A program made the translations under genes and the position numbers. The notes under the pieces are model-generated. The model had not been told where the DNA came from. It did no database searches and saw only the letters and a list, made by a program, of their open reading frames with translations. This document shows positions 10,204 through 22,566 of a stretch of DNA of 64,000 nucleotides, piece after piece (the stretch's first letter is position 1; every line of letters starts with the position of its first letter). Origin of the DNA: Sporothrix humicola (lineage: Eukaryota > Ascomycota > Sordariomycetes > Ophiostomatales > Ophiostomataceae); the NCBI GenBank assembly GCA_021396245.1, contig WNYE01000008.1, forward strand, positions 372,001 to 436,000, given 5' to 3'.

Positions 10204-12526
10204 ATGTTTACTCAATCAATACCAGCGCCAGCGCCCGCGCCCACTCCCTCATCCACGGGCCTCCACGCTGCCTCTCCAGCGACGCCTGCTTCGCCAACGT
10301 CCCGAACAAGCCGGCTTCGGGGCCTGAGTTATCTGCGAAATTACACACAAAGCCACATTCTGAATCGTGAACACAGCTCTGCGGGGGCCGTGAACACAAG
10401 TGGTGGAAACAGCGGCATCGTTGCGAGCAACGGCAGCAGCGGCAATTCAAATTTGCCTACGCCTTCTTCTCCCTCGACGTCAAACAGTGGTCTCGTGCGC
10501 TCCGCCGACACATACCCGCTTCGCCAGACGCAGTCTGCTTCGGCTGCACCGTCACCATCCCCGTCCGTTGCAGCGACAGCCTCTGCCGTTGACCCACGCC
10601 TGTTTCTTGTCCCAGCAGTCTCCCACCCGCTCACCACCACACCTGCAAACTCGTCCCAGTCTGCTTCCAGCGACAGCATTGCACAGCAACCCGGGTCCTT
10701 GGCCGCCGGGGAAACTCCGACAGGCGATTCAGCCGCTCCCTCCACGACTACAACGGCCCCGAGTGCTGCTGTTTCTTCGCTCCAGGCTGCGTACCGCTCC
10801 GACCTGCAGCCCTCCGTCTCGGCACCAACAGCCAACGCCAACAGCGCCGCAGCCGCCTCACTGTCTGCAGTTAGCGCCATGGCAACCGCAGGCTCGCCCC
10901 AGGCGCCGGCAGCGGCCGCATCGGTTATGACCCGGTCTCGCTCAGCCACCGAACCTGGTGTAGCGGCCCCCGGCAACATTAACAGTGAAGCCCTCCCCTC
11001 GATCAGGTTCTCGCCCTTCCACGACCCCCGTGCTACACGTCCGTCGCTTAAGTTTGCGCCTATGTCCCGCACGCTTCCGACCGGCAAGGAGTTGATCAAG
11101 GTTGGCCGGTACTCGGAGCGTGACGGCCAGCCTGCCGGCAACGCCAACATACCCTCAGCTGCACATGTCGGTTTCAAGTCTAAGGTAGTGAGCCGACGGC
11201 ACTGCGAGTTCTGGCACGAGAACAACCGGTGGTACATTAAAGACGTGAAAAGTTCTAGTGGAACGTTTCTCAACCATATCCGGCTCAGCCAGCCTGGTAT
11301 CGAGAGCAAGCCGTTTCCTGTGAACGACGGAGACATTGTTCAGCTCGGCATTGACTTTAAGGGAGGCGAGGAGATGATCTTCCGCTGTGTCAAAATGCGC
11401 ATCGAGCTGAACCGTGGCTGGCAAAACAAGCTGAACGCCTTCAAGTATGATATCTGTCTTCCCTCTACAGACTCGATTGGCATTGTCTCCCAAAATACTG
11501 ACTCGTTACTTCTTCCAGTGTTCAATCGCACAAACGACTTCGGAATCTGACTAAAGCAGGAGATGACGGTTCAAAACAGTCTTCACAGGACTGTGCCATC
11601 TGCTTGAACTCCATTGCTGTATGTTTCCCTCTCTTTTACCTTTTGCTGCTGGTTATTATCACCAGCTAGCCTTACTGGCATCAATGTCCTAACCTTTTGT
11701 GTTTCATTTACAGCCTTGCCAAAGTCTTTTCGTTGCGCCATGCTCTCATACATGGCACTACAAGTGCATTCGCTCCCTCCTCGAATCACCACAATACCCG
11801 AATTTCATTTGCCCGAACTGCCGTGCTGCCGTCGACCTGGAAGCAGATATCGAGGAACCCGCAGAAGAATGGGAGACAATTGACGAAGAAGAAAGCCTTG
11901 CAGCTAATGCCAGCGATGTGGCCGCAGACTCGTCAAGCCAGCATGTTCAGCCTAGACCGCCTAGCGATCAACGAGCCGGCGCTTCTCCTGCTGTTGCCTC
12001 AGCCGCAGCTGCAGTCGCTGCCGCCGATACGGGCGACGCTACTATAATGATGGACACCCCTATGGAGGATATCGATGATACGACCAGTGCCGAACAGCAA
12101 CAGCAACTTAGGAGCGAGCAGCAGGAACTTGACTCGAGGGTCCAGCAGCAGCTACTGGGTGAGCAACAGCAACAGGAAGGCAATGCGGAGCCTGAACCCG
12201 AGAACCACGTTTCTCATGCGACATCCCATCCTGTGCCTATCCCTTCTGGCAGCCGCCATCCGTCGGTTAACGGCCTCATTAACGGTGCGCGGGCTGTGTC
12301 TATCAATGGCAACGGTGTTAATAATGCACGAACGCCATCGCCCACCGAGCGACATGTGGCGCCTTCCGGCCACGAGGGACCGATTACGCCTCGTAACGAC
12401 GCCGGGCCGTGGGTGTTTGATGGCAGTGGTATTAGGATAGGCAGCAGTCGCGCGAGCACCGACAGTCGACGAGGCGAGATGCGAAGCCTCGATACAGCAG
12501 CGGCAGAGATTTCTCGTAATGCCTAG
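10204..12526 (+). CDS. FHA-RING E3 ubiquitin ligase, Dma1 type
   Basis: Exons 10204-11444, 11519-11618 and 11714-12526 give 717 residues. The joins restore NAFN-VQSHKRLRNL and NSIA-PCQSLF, which fit the family. Residues 1-290 are Ser/Ala/Thr-rich and probably disordered. An FHA phosphothreonine-binding domain follows (about 290-410) with GRYS, SRRHCEFW and SSGTFLN. A RING-H2 finger spans 439-483, with ligands Cys439, Cys442, Cys457, His459, His462, Cys465, Cys480 and Cys483. The C-terminal tail is Gln-rich. FHA followed by RING is the hallmark of Dma1/Dma2 in yeasts, ligases of the spindle-position and septin checkpoint that restrain mitotic exit and cytokinesis. That role is inferred from the family. 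An earlier acceptor at 11470 would break the frame, so the intron ends at 11518. Confidence 0.92.
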
Positions 12527-13297
12527 CAGGGCCAGCACAACGGCTAGTTTTGATCAGTTTCCCGTTTTTGTTCTTACATATGCATTTTCAGCGGTTAGCA
12601 CAACTTGCATCGATTTCTTATTGTTTTCTCTTTGTTTTTGCTTTGCAGCTAGTTATCTTCAAGTGCCAGTCTATGGTATAGATTGCATTTAAGGATACTG
12701 CCATCTCCCCATCACGTCCCATCCCTTCCCATCACTTACATTGGATTCGGAACATATGCAGCGCATTTTTAGCCCTGGCCAGCCGATCTCCCCTCCCATC
12801 CTATATCGCCACTTTGGCATGCCCAGTCTACTTTCTTTTCTTTATAATTGTCTCAGAGGGAGCGAAGAGAGGCCAGGAGAGGCCGAGAGAAGACGCATTA
12901 CGCTTAAATTCATAGGAGGATCTATCTGCTTTCTTTAACTCTTTTTTTTTTCATAGCTGCACCAACTGTTTGGCCTCTCCCATTGGCGTTTTGGGAAATA
13001 CCAATTCATTCTGTCTTTTTTTTCTCCTTTGACACAGCATTCCACACTGCATTATGTCACCCTTATGAGGTCCACACACGTATACCATGAACAAGACTTT
13101 CTCTCACCATATCACTTTAAGCAAAGCTTTGATATATTAGGTTTTGATGCTTACTTAACCTTGGAAATGAGAATAAGTGAACACAATGTGAATATACAAT
13201 CGATGAGGCTTACAGATACATAAATGATACGATGTAGGATCTCCAAAATAATCAACACACGCTTCAGTCTAAGCCTTGAACGGGCTAAACACATCGT
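12527..13297. other. Convergent intergenic region Dma1-like / VPS16
   Basis: 3'-flanking DNA of two converging genes, AT-rich towards 13,000-13,250. No open frame with recognisable protein and no RNA gene is seen. Confidence 0.7.
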
Positions 13298-16067
13298 CTA
13301 CCTCTTAAAAACGCCATGGCCGAGCTGTTCAATCTCTCTCCCTTCTGCTGTTCCTCGGCCGGCAGATTCTAGAAGCCGGTTCCATGATTCGGCGTCTTTG
13401 ATCTTGACAGCCTCTTGCGCGGCCTTGACTTTCATGCCGCACTTTTCGTACATGGAAATGGTGGCACCCGGTTCGAGGCCGGTGCACTTGGGCACAAAGA
13501 TGGCGGCGACACGAGCATTGCCAGCCTGGAGGACAAGATTGAAAAAGGGCTGAAAACAGAGGAACAAAGGATTAGCAACCGACACGCAACACGAAAAGGT
13601 GGGACGGATCTCCTTGAGACGAAGATCTTTGGACTTACCTCCCAGCCAATGGGGCTTTTCTTTGCCTTGGCTATGTCTTCGATCTCGTTCCAGTCGCGTT
13701 TCGCCACGAGGGCTCGAAGTCTAGAGAAAAGTCATGTTAGATAAAGAAACCGCAGCATAAAAAGTAACTAAGGAGAATATGAAAACATACCGAATCCACC
13801 AAGCCACGCGCTCAGGAACGTGGAACTCGCTCTGCAGCTTCTTCGCGCGGCCATGGTATCCGAGCCGGATCAGCTTGAACATGGTCTCATTGACGCTTAG
13901 GCCAGTAAACGTATCCGTGAGGTCACGGTCAAAAGCCTCTTGCATCCTCAGCAGCGTCGTAGCCTCCTTGAGCGCGCCGAGCTCAAAAGCGCTCTCTTTT
14001 TGGTTATCGGCCAGCAGCTTCGCTGCAAGCACAAGCTTGTCGGACGCAGTCCGGCTATCTGGTTGCCGGAGGGCCTCACGAATAAAGACCGAGGCACCGC
14101 TCACACGCCTGTCATCCTGGTAGTACATGTCCTTCAGAAGGGTGTTGTCGCCATCGCGGGTTGCTGCTGATTCGACCAGGGCCGTTGCAACAGGCCGGCT
14201 GTTGACCGACTGGAAAAAGGCGGCCAGGGGCAGCTTCCGCCGCATCTTTTCAATGACAAAGTATGCCAGGTCAGTGTCGCCTGACTCAATAGCCTTGTCC
14301 AGTGCCAGCTCATCCTCTTCCATACTGAGAAGTAGAGGAACCTGCCGGCCTGCACGAGGCTCGTGATTCAGCAACTCAGTGGCCAGACGGCCGCGGCCCT
14401 CGTCATAGGCTGCCCGTGCAATCTCTTCGAATGAGATGCCAGGCTTGCCGGCGAGCCGGTCGACGACAATCTGGCACAGGACTTCATCCGGTTCTGACCC
14501 TGTTCGGACCTTGGCACATGCCCAGTGAACATAGATCTTGTCGGTAGGCAGATGAAGATACCCAGCAATACGCAGAGCAAGTAGGTACTCGTGACGGCTC
14601 AAAAGGCGAGCAATTAGGCTGTCGGGACCCAGGCGCTGGTACTGGTCGTAGGAAAGAGGGAGTCCGACCTCATAAAACCGTACTGCGTTGAGGACGCGCA
14701 GGGTGTCACACATGTCGACAAAGTCGTCGCTGTTGTAGATATCCAGGACAGACTTGCCAAAAGAGGCCGCCTTGAGCAGCTGCTTCTGCCAATGGACATT
14801 GTATTCTTGGCCCGATGCGTTGACACAAGTATCGACAGCCTCTGTGAGGTTCGGCCGGATAAGTTGGATGTTGTCGTCTGCCTTGGGTGACTGCATTTCA
14901 AGCTGTTGAACAGCATCGAGAAGAATAGAAGCCGGTGACTCTGCACCAAAGCGGAAGACTTCCTCTGTGACGTCGGGAACTTTTTGTAGGAATTCACAGA
15001 CATTATTTGTGATTACCCGAACACCATCGATATCTACCCTGGTTAGCTCTTGACCTAATAGACATAAGACATCGGGAAATGGCGTTTAAACTCACCCTGG
15101 ATGACATGGATTCTAGAATCGTAGTAGAATTTTGCCAACGAGCCGCCTGGGCCGACAATGTGAATCTCATCCTCCCACGCAATAACGACGGCATCGTTGC
15201 CGCACCATTGCAGGCATTTGGGAGGAATTTTGGACTTTGAGCGGTGCTCACTCAAGCGGGTCTGGAAATCGCTTGTGACGACATGCAAAATGCCTGTCTC
15301 TGTGTATAGCCCAACGAACTTGCCATTCGGCGAGACGCTGACATGTGCAAACGGGCCGACATCAAGGAACCGGTCTTCACAGTCGGTTGCATCTACAACG
15401 TAGATTGTCTGGTTGACGCTAAGGAGAGCCTCAACAGATCGAGAAAGGGTGTGATTTGGAGGTATCAGAGCCCAAGAATGCACTTTGCCTTCAGGGCAGC
15501 TAGCGAGGACTTTTGGCCGCGGTTCGTTGTATGAACTCACGGTGATGAGGGTGTTGTTGGAAAGGAGTGCAACGAGGCCCGAGTCGTAGAAGCTGCAATG
15601 TTAGATATAAGCCGTGACAAAAGAAAAGGGACGAATCCTGCTCCCACGCACCGACATGACTCTACACCGTACTCCTCGGCGCCATTGCCGAGTGAGAACT
15701 GCGAGAACTCGCCCTGGAGGTCGACATAGCACCGGACAGTTCCGTCTTTCGTGACAATAAGCAGCTTCTCGTCGTCGGACCAGCCCAGGCCCCGGATCTC
15801 AGAGACCTTGTCCCAGCTTATGCTCCGGATGGGCTTGCCTGCCGAGCTGTATATATCAATCTTCGGTTTCGCCGTCTGGCCACCCCGGTAGGCCACAATC
15901 TTGTTGTCGTCGCGACAGAGCGCAATGGCGCCCGAATACGGCGCGCCGGCAACGGCGTAGTTGTCGAGGTCGAGGTCGCGGTCGAAGACGGCGGTGTAGA
16001 GCTGCACTTTGCGGTAGAAGCTATCGCCGACTTGCTCCCAGCCTGCGGTAGGATGTGTCGTGTCCAT
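13298..16067 (-). CDS. VPS16: Vacuolar sorting protein VPS16 (HOPS/CORVET core)
   Basis: Five exons on the minus strand (16067-15652, 15592-15096, 15033-13791, 13720-13639, 13549-13298) encode 829 residues, the usual Vps16 length. Vps16 is a core subunit of the HOPS and CORVET tethering complexes at vacuole and endosome. It pairs with Vps33, and its N-terminal beta-propeller precedes an alpha-solenoid. Family-typical segments are FYRKVQLYTAVF at the N terminus, CRFYDSGLVALLSNN across intron 1, EPRPKVLA, DIDGVRVITNNVCEFLQ across intron 2, and a C-terminal ALVAKRDWNEIE / KSPIGWEPFFNL. Intron 2 is placed at 15034-15095 because only this acceptor gives VIQ-DIDGVRV with a normal 62-nt length; a 41-nt alternative ending at 15055 is also in frame. 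The promoter is shared with ATG16. Confidence 0.95.
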
Positions 16068-16521
16068 CGCGGCTCATTGTCCCATTCTGGGACGTGTCGT
16101 TGGTGAGTTGTGGTTGTTGTAAAGATCGAGGTTGGAAAGTGACGGCGATTGATTACGACGGCCGCCTTGCGCGATGGAGCTTGCTGGAAGCTGCTATCGC
16201 ACTGTAATCATAGCCCCCTGGAAGCTCGGTCCTTAGTGGCACGTGCAGGCAGCCACAGGGGAGCATGGTTAGCCCGGCCGGGCCAGGCCCCATCAGGCGG
16301 CAGTGAGGGGCACAACGTCACAGAGGTCTCGGTCCACTAATGCGCGGCCACTAAAACGTCCCGCTTTCCTTCCATCTCGACGACCTTCGACCTCTTGCGC
16401 GAGGCTTGACTTTGATGCTTCACTTTGATCCTCTCCTTTCTTGCCTGTATATAAACTCGGCGATTGCAACAACAGTTACCCGAGCTTCCTCAACCTCCTC
16501 TCTCGCCAACAAGCCACCAAA
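16068..16521. promoter_or_regulatory. Shared divergent promoter of VPS16 and ATG16
   Basis: These 454 nt separate the two start codons. It contains a CACGTG E-box (16240-16245) inside a GC-rich block (about 16231-16320) with CCAGGCC-type words. The pyrimidine-rich leader of ATG16 follows. Both genes act on membrane delivery to the vacuole, so joint control is plausible but not shown. Confidence 0.5.
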
Positions 16522-17293
16522 ATGCCCAACTGGCGCGACGAGTACCTCGCCTCGATCGAGGCTGCCGATGCGGCCGATCCAGCGAACAGCTTGTTGATTG
16601 CAGCCTGTGAGTCGATCTCCAAGATCCTACCTCAGGCGTCTGTCGAGTCTGTCCTTTTCTAACCGTGTCATACCTTGTGTCATACAGGCTCGACGTTGCA
16701 AGACCAGGTTGCGGCACTGCAGGCCGAGAACGAGCTCCTACGATCCAACCCAGGCTCTGCCGTGCCGACGACGAAAGATCGCCGTGATGACTCCGAAACT
16801 GGCACTGGAAGCGGTACGCCAGACGCTCAGCTACGAGTAGACCTTGCCGAAGCCTTGCGGTCACAGGGAAAGTTCCAGTCACGCCTCAAGGCAGCAGAAG
16901 AGGAGCTCGAGACTCTACGCACGAAAACACGAAACGACACGCGAAGCATTCGGAATCTGACAGCAGAACGCAACGCCCTGCAAATAAAAGTGCGAGACAG
17001 GGACGAGGAGCTGCGTGGAAAGTCAAAACTGGTCGAGGTAGGTTCTCGAAGCACTGGATTCGCAAAATATTAACGCTGGAGTGCACAATGCTGATAAACT
17101 CTGCCTTTATATTCAGGACGTGCAAGATGAGCTTATTGCCCTAAACCTGCAACTCAACATCGCCGAGCAGCAGAGGGACAAGATCAAGAAAGAAAACAAA
17201 GACCTCGTCGACCGCTGGATGCGACGAATGGGCCAAGAGGCGGAGGCTATGAACCTTGCCAACGAACCTTTCATGTCCAAACGAAGCCCTTGA
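16522..17293 (+). CDS. ATG16: Autophagy protein Atg16
   Basis: Exons 16522-16606, 16688-17037 and 17117-17293 encode 203 residues, the usual fungal size. Atg16 binds Atg5 and dimerises, so the Atg12-Atg5 conjugate can act as the E3-like enzyme that lipidates Atg8 on the forming autophagosome. The N-terminal MPNWRDEYLASIEAAD is the Atg5-binding helix of fungal Atg16. From about residue 30 to the end the protein is coiled coil, rich in Leu, Glu, Lys and Arg heptads. The last exon carries the conserved core DELIALNLQLNIAEQQ and ENKDLVDRWMRRMGQEAEAMN. As in other fungi, the WD40 domain of the animal protein is absent. The gene is divergent from VPS16, and its 3' end faces DOT1 at a distance of 297 nt. 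Confidence 0.96.
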
Positions 17294-17590
17294 TCAGTTA
17301 CTGTTCAGACGACGAATTATTCTCACTCTACTGGACCGAGGTTTCGAATGAAGTCAATCATATTCAATGGTATTTTATGGTGAGGATTTGCATCTCCATG
17401 CCCTCTACCCAAGCCCTTCCAAAGCTTGCCAAAAGAAAAACAAAAAGCCGCCTATCTCCATCCAATGCCCCCACGCTACCCAAGGAATATAGAAATAAGA
17501 ATAACCCAATAATACATGCCAAAACACAAAGCTGACTTTTGTTATACAAAAAACGCAGATTCAGCCTCCCTCTCGCAATCTCGTTGCTCG

Positions 17591-19433
17591 TTACTGGCGA
17601 GTCGAAATGCAGAACTTGCCTGCCGCACCCGTCCAGCTGACATATCCTTCTGGATATGTCAGTTCCTCGACATCCAGAATGGCACTTGCGACATCGTTTT
17701 CGTTGTGCGAGGCACTCTTGTGGTCGTGAACAAAGCTCTTGAGCGACACGATCTTGCACCCCGGCTTGAAATCGAGGAACATATTCACCAGCGCCGCGTT
17801 TAGCTGCGACGTGAACGCTTGGTTGTTGACGAGCACAACGTCTGCCCTCTTGAGGGCCTCTTGGATGGGCATGTTCTTACGGAAATCGCCATCCTCGAGG
17901 TGAACCTTGCCCGGAGCAATTCCCCACAACCGGCACCGCTCGGCAAACTCCTTCTTCTGTTTGGCGGCCAGGACGCAGGCGTTCTCCATCATCTCGCATC
18001 CCCAGCTTTCACAGCCAATCTCCAGAGCTGCCTGCAAGACGACGTTGCCGACGCCAGATCCCAGATCGACAAAAACTTGCTTCGAGTTCATATTCAGCCG
18101 GTCCACGAGAATGTTGGTGATGAACGGGTGCAAAAGCTCGCCGTACACATTGTCCGAGCCGTTCTCGTACTTGCGCAGACTGTCCACATTAGGCGCAACC
18201 GTGCGGTCGTACACTTGGTCGAGGATGAATGCCACAAAGTGCGGCGGAAGGTCGTGTCTCTTGGAGAGGTTGGCTGCTATCGTGCCGTCGTTGTGCATTG
18301 CGAGCAGTCGCTTGTTAAAGTCGTTCAGGGCAGACTTGAACATCTTGACGTCTTTGAATGTATCACTGGAGGCTCTCTCAAGTTGACGGATAATGCCTGT
18401 TGTGTTGTCGTTGAACGGCACGGCCTGTTCCTCGGTCAAATAGACGTCTGTGATGTGCCTGATAGTCGTCTTGATGTCCTTGACCGCGTCGATCTTGTCT
18501 TTTCCCCAGACCAGTTCGTAACTGTATAATAACAAAAAAAGCATATTGTTAGCCGCCATACTCTGTATAAAAATGCAAATCATATCACGAAATGATAAAG
18601 TTAAAAAGCACCCACCTTTCACGGTGTCGCGACCCTGGGTATTGAAGCTCGATAGCGACCTCATCCTCCGTAGCGCCTAGAACCGGCACGCACTTGAGCT
18701 CAAGTGAAGCGACGTCTTTGGCGTGAATGATCTTCAACCTCTTGCGGTCAAGACCACCCTCAGCCTTGTCCAGCTTCTTTGCGCCGTCGCCGCCGGTAGC
18801 CTTGTTGTCCACGCACTCGGCCTTTACGTCTTTTATGTCGATCTTCGCGTCAGCTGTGGTGCCAGGCTTCGTATCGTCCTTTTCTTTGCTTGCCGGTAGT
18901 GTTTCGAGGACAACAGGATGCATAAGGCGTCGGTCGAGGTCTACTTTGTGGTCCCCGTTTATCCGCTTGCGCTTCCTGTGCACGCCGTCGCGCAATGTCT
19001 CTTCCCAGTTGTCGTCGTCTGTGTCGGACTCGTTGCCAAACTCGATGCGGTCGCTGACAGCCGGTGACGCCCGGTGTACCACCCGGCTGACCAGCTTGCG
19101 CTTGCGATCAGCGCCGTGTCCATTGCTCGAAGCGTATCGGCTGTCTGGGTATGGCGACTGGCTTGAGCGTTTGCGGTTCGGTGGGGAAGTCGATGTGCGC
19201 GGTGATGCAGACAGGGTCTTGCTGCTGCGCGCGCTGGCGTCGCCGCCGCCGGGCCGTGACGAGCTCACATTGCCCGAGCTCCTGCTAATCGTCGGGGGCG
19301 CTGAACTCGTGTCGCGGACATCCTGGCGGAGTTTCGGTTTCGGGGCCGGTTTCTTTTCTGGCACGGCCACGGACACTGTCCGGATCGTCGGCTGCGAGAC
19401 CTTGAACTTGGCTTTTTGGTTAAAGATACCCAT
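17591..19433 (-). CDS. DOT1: Histone H3 Lys79 methyltransferase DOT1
   Basis: Exons 19433-18616 and 18521-17591 encode 582 residues. The join gives RHRES-YELVWGKDKID. Dot1 uses S-adenosylmethionine to methylate H3K79 on nucleosomes, affecting silencing and the DNA-damage checkpoint. Residues 1-200 are basic and Ser/Pro-rich, as in other fungal Dot1 N-termini that help bind nucleosomes. The catalytic fold has NVYGELLHPF (about 397-406), the SAM loop VDLGSGVGNVVLQAALEIGC (about 424-443), WGCEMMENA, EDGDFRK and the VLVNNQAF motif (about 502-509), where the family usually shows NNF/YAF. It ends soon after the conserved VSWTG segment. The start at 19433 is chosen because MGIFNQKAKFKV resembles other fungal starts; the frame is open upstream to 19553. 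Confidence 0.94.
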
Positions 19434-20423
19434 CGAGGTCGGCGGCACGGGTCTGCCCGTGGGAAAGAGGCTCGAACGGGGGTCTAGGGGAGGTGTCGAG
19501 GCTGAACTGTCGTCGGCGCAAACTTGCGATCTTCCAAGAGTAAGATGGTTCAAAAAGGCTCTAAACGGATGTCATAGGAATGCTTGCTAGTGAAAGCTGC
19601 CAAAAAAGTGATGATGGCTCACGGTGAGCATAAAAATGAAATAGCTATGCAAAATAATGGAAGAGGGTGGTCCAAAAATGAGTGAATGTGAGCGAGTGAA
19701 CTGAATCTGACAAAAAGGTCAAGGTGAATTTTCGGGACAAAGTGCGAACATGCGGATAGACGAGGAAAACACAAAAGGCAGGCAGCATCTCTCACTGATT
19801 CTCGCTTCCCTCTCTGGAAGGAAGGCACGCCATTGTGCAGACTGGCAGACTACGGATTTCTGCAGGGGCATTGGTCTGAACGCGCACGTACACGCGCTGT
19901 ATTACCAGCACTAAAAAGGCGACGCTCTGCACTACCGGCGCAATTGCCACCCCACTGAGCCCACTCAACGGCCTGGCCTGGGAAAGGTCATCCCCGCTAA
20001 TATGGGGCAGGAGCAGATGATTGGCCAGCCATTTGGCAGATGTCGCCCTGTGGCAGTGGCAAACCAGCATTTTAGACTCCCACCCGCATCGCTCTTGCCG
20101 TTCATCAGTCCCCTGACTTGGTCAAGTCTTGCAGGCACACCGAGGACATTAAGGTCGGTTCAGGGCAGCCGTTGTTGTGCACGTGATGTTACGAACCTCG
20201 TACTAAATGCTCACCGAGCGCTAGTACGATATGTCCATTGAAACAACTTACAACAATGGCCCCAAATTTTGAATGCATCGCTGGGATTAATACATATGCG
20301 TGATGTAATACGCCAGCCCCGGATACGCTCATCACGCTCATTAATACAGTACATCAAAAACACCGCTCCACCGAATAGCAACGCTTATCCATACTCCATC
20401 ACCGGTAGTCCTCTATCCACCTT
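19434..20423. other. Intergenic region between DOT1 start and TYR1 end
   Basis: Promoter of DOT1 and 3' flank of TYR1, both on the minus strand. A CACGTG E-box is near 20179. No coding region is recognised. Confidence 0.65.
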
Positions 20424-22566
20424 TCACTTTCTGCTATCCAGCAGAGCCTTCATCATCGCGTTGCCAACCTTGTTCGCCTCAGGGAACCGGGGCTTGAAGA
20501 AGTTCTGCGTGACCACGAAGCGCTCCTTCCACGTCTCAAAGTGGCCAATGTTGACACATTCGGCCCAGCCGCGGGCAGCAAACGTGAACTCGAGATCGTC
20601 CGAGCGGAACGTGTTGTCCTCGATGGCAACACGCAGCGCCTCGTCGAGCTTTGCCGTGTCGCGGAACACGCTCTCAGCCACACCCAGCCGCAGCCGGAAG
20701 AGCGGCGTCGAGCAGAGCATGTGGTCGTAGGGCACAATGCCGAGCTCGCTCCAGCAGTCGACCATGGCCAGCAAACTCAGATGGTTGTTTGGCAGCGTGT
20801 TCTCTGGCCGTTCGCCGAGGCCGAACCCGTCCAGCAGCTTGTCGTCGAGCAGCGGCTTCTCCTCCCACATGGCATGGTCAGCAGTGCCAAACACCTTGTC
20901 TCTTGCGCGGTACACACGCTGCCGCAGTTCGTCAGCGCGGCCTTCGAGCATCAGCTTATAGAGCTCGGTCGTGCTTGCTGCGTACTGGGCAATCTGCCGC
21001 CGTGCTTCCGGGTTCATGATGGCCAGGCCGGCGTAGACGTGCCACTTTTGTGCGTAGATGCGCAGCATCAGGTTGATCTTGACGTTCTCGATACCGCCGA
21101 CATAGCGTGCACCCTCCCAAGGAAACTGTTGCGATGCGTGCCATGCCTTCCCCATGGACAGGAAGGCGACGTGTGTGACAGCCTGGGTATCTGCTGTGAT
21201 GCGGTCGTGCATTTCCGCCGTCAGGTACACGTGTGTGCTGCCGAGGCACCGTAGTACCGTCTCGACCTTTTGGAAGGCTTCGTCCGAGGCGCGGTGCTTA
21301 ATCAGGACCTAGAGACGTAACGCTCGTATCAATAATGGCTTGTGGTGACGGCATACGGGGCAACAACATACAAGTGGCTGGCCATGCGTGTCGACGCTTG
21401 GGCCGTGTAGAGAGTGACAGGACACAATCTGGACATCGTCTGGGAGGAACTCCTCGAAAGCCTTGATCTCGGGATCCTTGCACGACGTCTGACCACCAAC
21501 GATCGCGCCCTGTTTTGTAGCTGTGTGCCGTGTAAGAATAGGGCCATGCAGAACGGGAATACAATGTCTACTGGGGGAAGTATGATGACGAAGATCAAAG
21601 CAAGAAGCATCAAAATACAAGGCAAGAGTAAGAAATGCAAAATAGGGTGGTCAAGCATACAGGGACCGTATTCTTTTACAACATGGCCGATGGCGGCGGC
21701 TTCGACGCTGTAAATGATATAATCGCTGGCTCGAGATACCAGGTGGCCGTTCCGCAGGATGGTTATGTTCTCCTGAGACAATTCTCAGCATGGGATCTCA
21801 ATATAGGACCTAAAGGTCCAGGCAAATTCGCAAGAAAAAAAAATCATCACAATGATCCTCCCCTCGCAGGGAAAAAACAGCTTGGGAGGCGTACTTTTCC
21901 AGAAAATTCTTCTTGGAGACTTTCGTATTTGTCTTCTCTATCACAGGCCACAATCCTAAACGCCCAAAAATTCCAATTCGTAAAATCGTCAGTACGCTGA
22001 CGCTTCTTATCTACTAGTCATACAGAGCCGGTTCTGCGACCATCGAGTAATATCAAAACTTTTCGAGTGACTAAAACGTTTTCAAAGTGGTTAGCAAAAG
22101 AAAACGAATTGGAAAGAGCCGGCAGGGTTGAGTGAGAGTGGTTGTGCAAAAGCACACGGTATAGGTTTCGTATCAGACAAAAATTTGTAAGGTAGCTGAG
22201 ATGTTTCATCAAGGAAAGTAAACGGCCAGTTCTCCCGACAAGAATTGCCGGAAGAGGACCGAGAACAATACTCGAGCCAAATGCACTCAAGTCATCATTG
22301 AAAACCCGGTGGGAAGAAGGAAAGGAGATGTTGGGTGTGAAGTATAGGAGGAAGAAATGTCGTGGAGAAAAAGTGACTCACCTCTTGGAAGCAGATGGCT
22401 TTTGCGGTTTTGCTGTTTCTTGTCGTGAAAAAAAAAAAGCTTACCTCCAGCCTGCTGCTGCCAATCGAATGGCATACAGTCTGCCCATATCGCCCATGCC
22501 AATAAGGCCAACGGTAAATGTCTCCATGCCGGGTGGCACGACCGTCTGTGTTTCTGTCGCGGCCAT
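20424..22566 (-). CDS. TYR1: Prephenate dehydrogenase (NADP+)
   Basis: Five exons on the minus strand (22566-22445, 21955-21895, 21772-21661, 21520-21372, 21308-20424) encode 442 residues, close to the yeast protein (about 450). The enzyme oxidatively decarboxylates prephenate to 4-hydroxyphenylpyruvate in tyrosine synthesis. The N-terminal Rossmann loop is VGLIGMGDMGRLYA. The small second exon supplies IVACDREDKYESLQEEFSGK, exon 3 continues with ENITILRNGHLVSRASDYII, and the joins at exons 4 and 5 give GPS-TKQGAIVGGQTS and QPL-VLIKHRAS. VSCHSLHGP carries the His expected at the prephenate site. Intron 1 (21956-22444, 489 nt) is unusually long for this window. The gene is divergent from the Ats1-like gene. 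Confidence 0.94.

Noticed and set aside
10341..11336. Long open frame antisense to the Dma1-like gene
   Set aside because: It is a shadow of the coding strand in GC-rich sequence. The FHA and RING domains on the plus strand identify the true gene.
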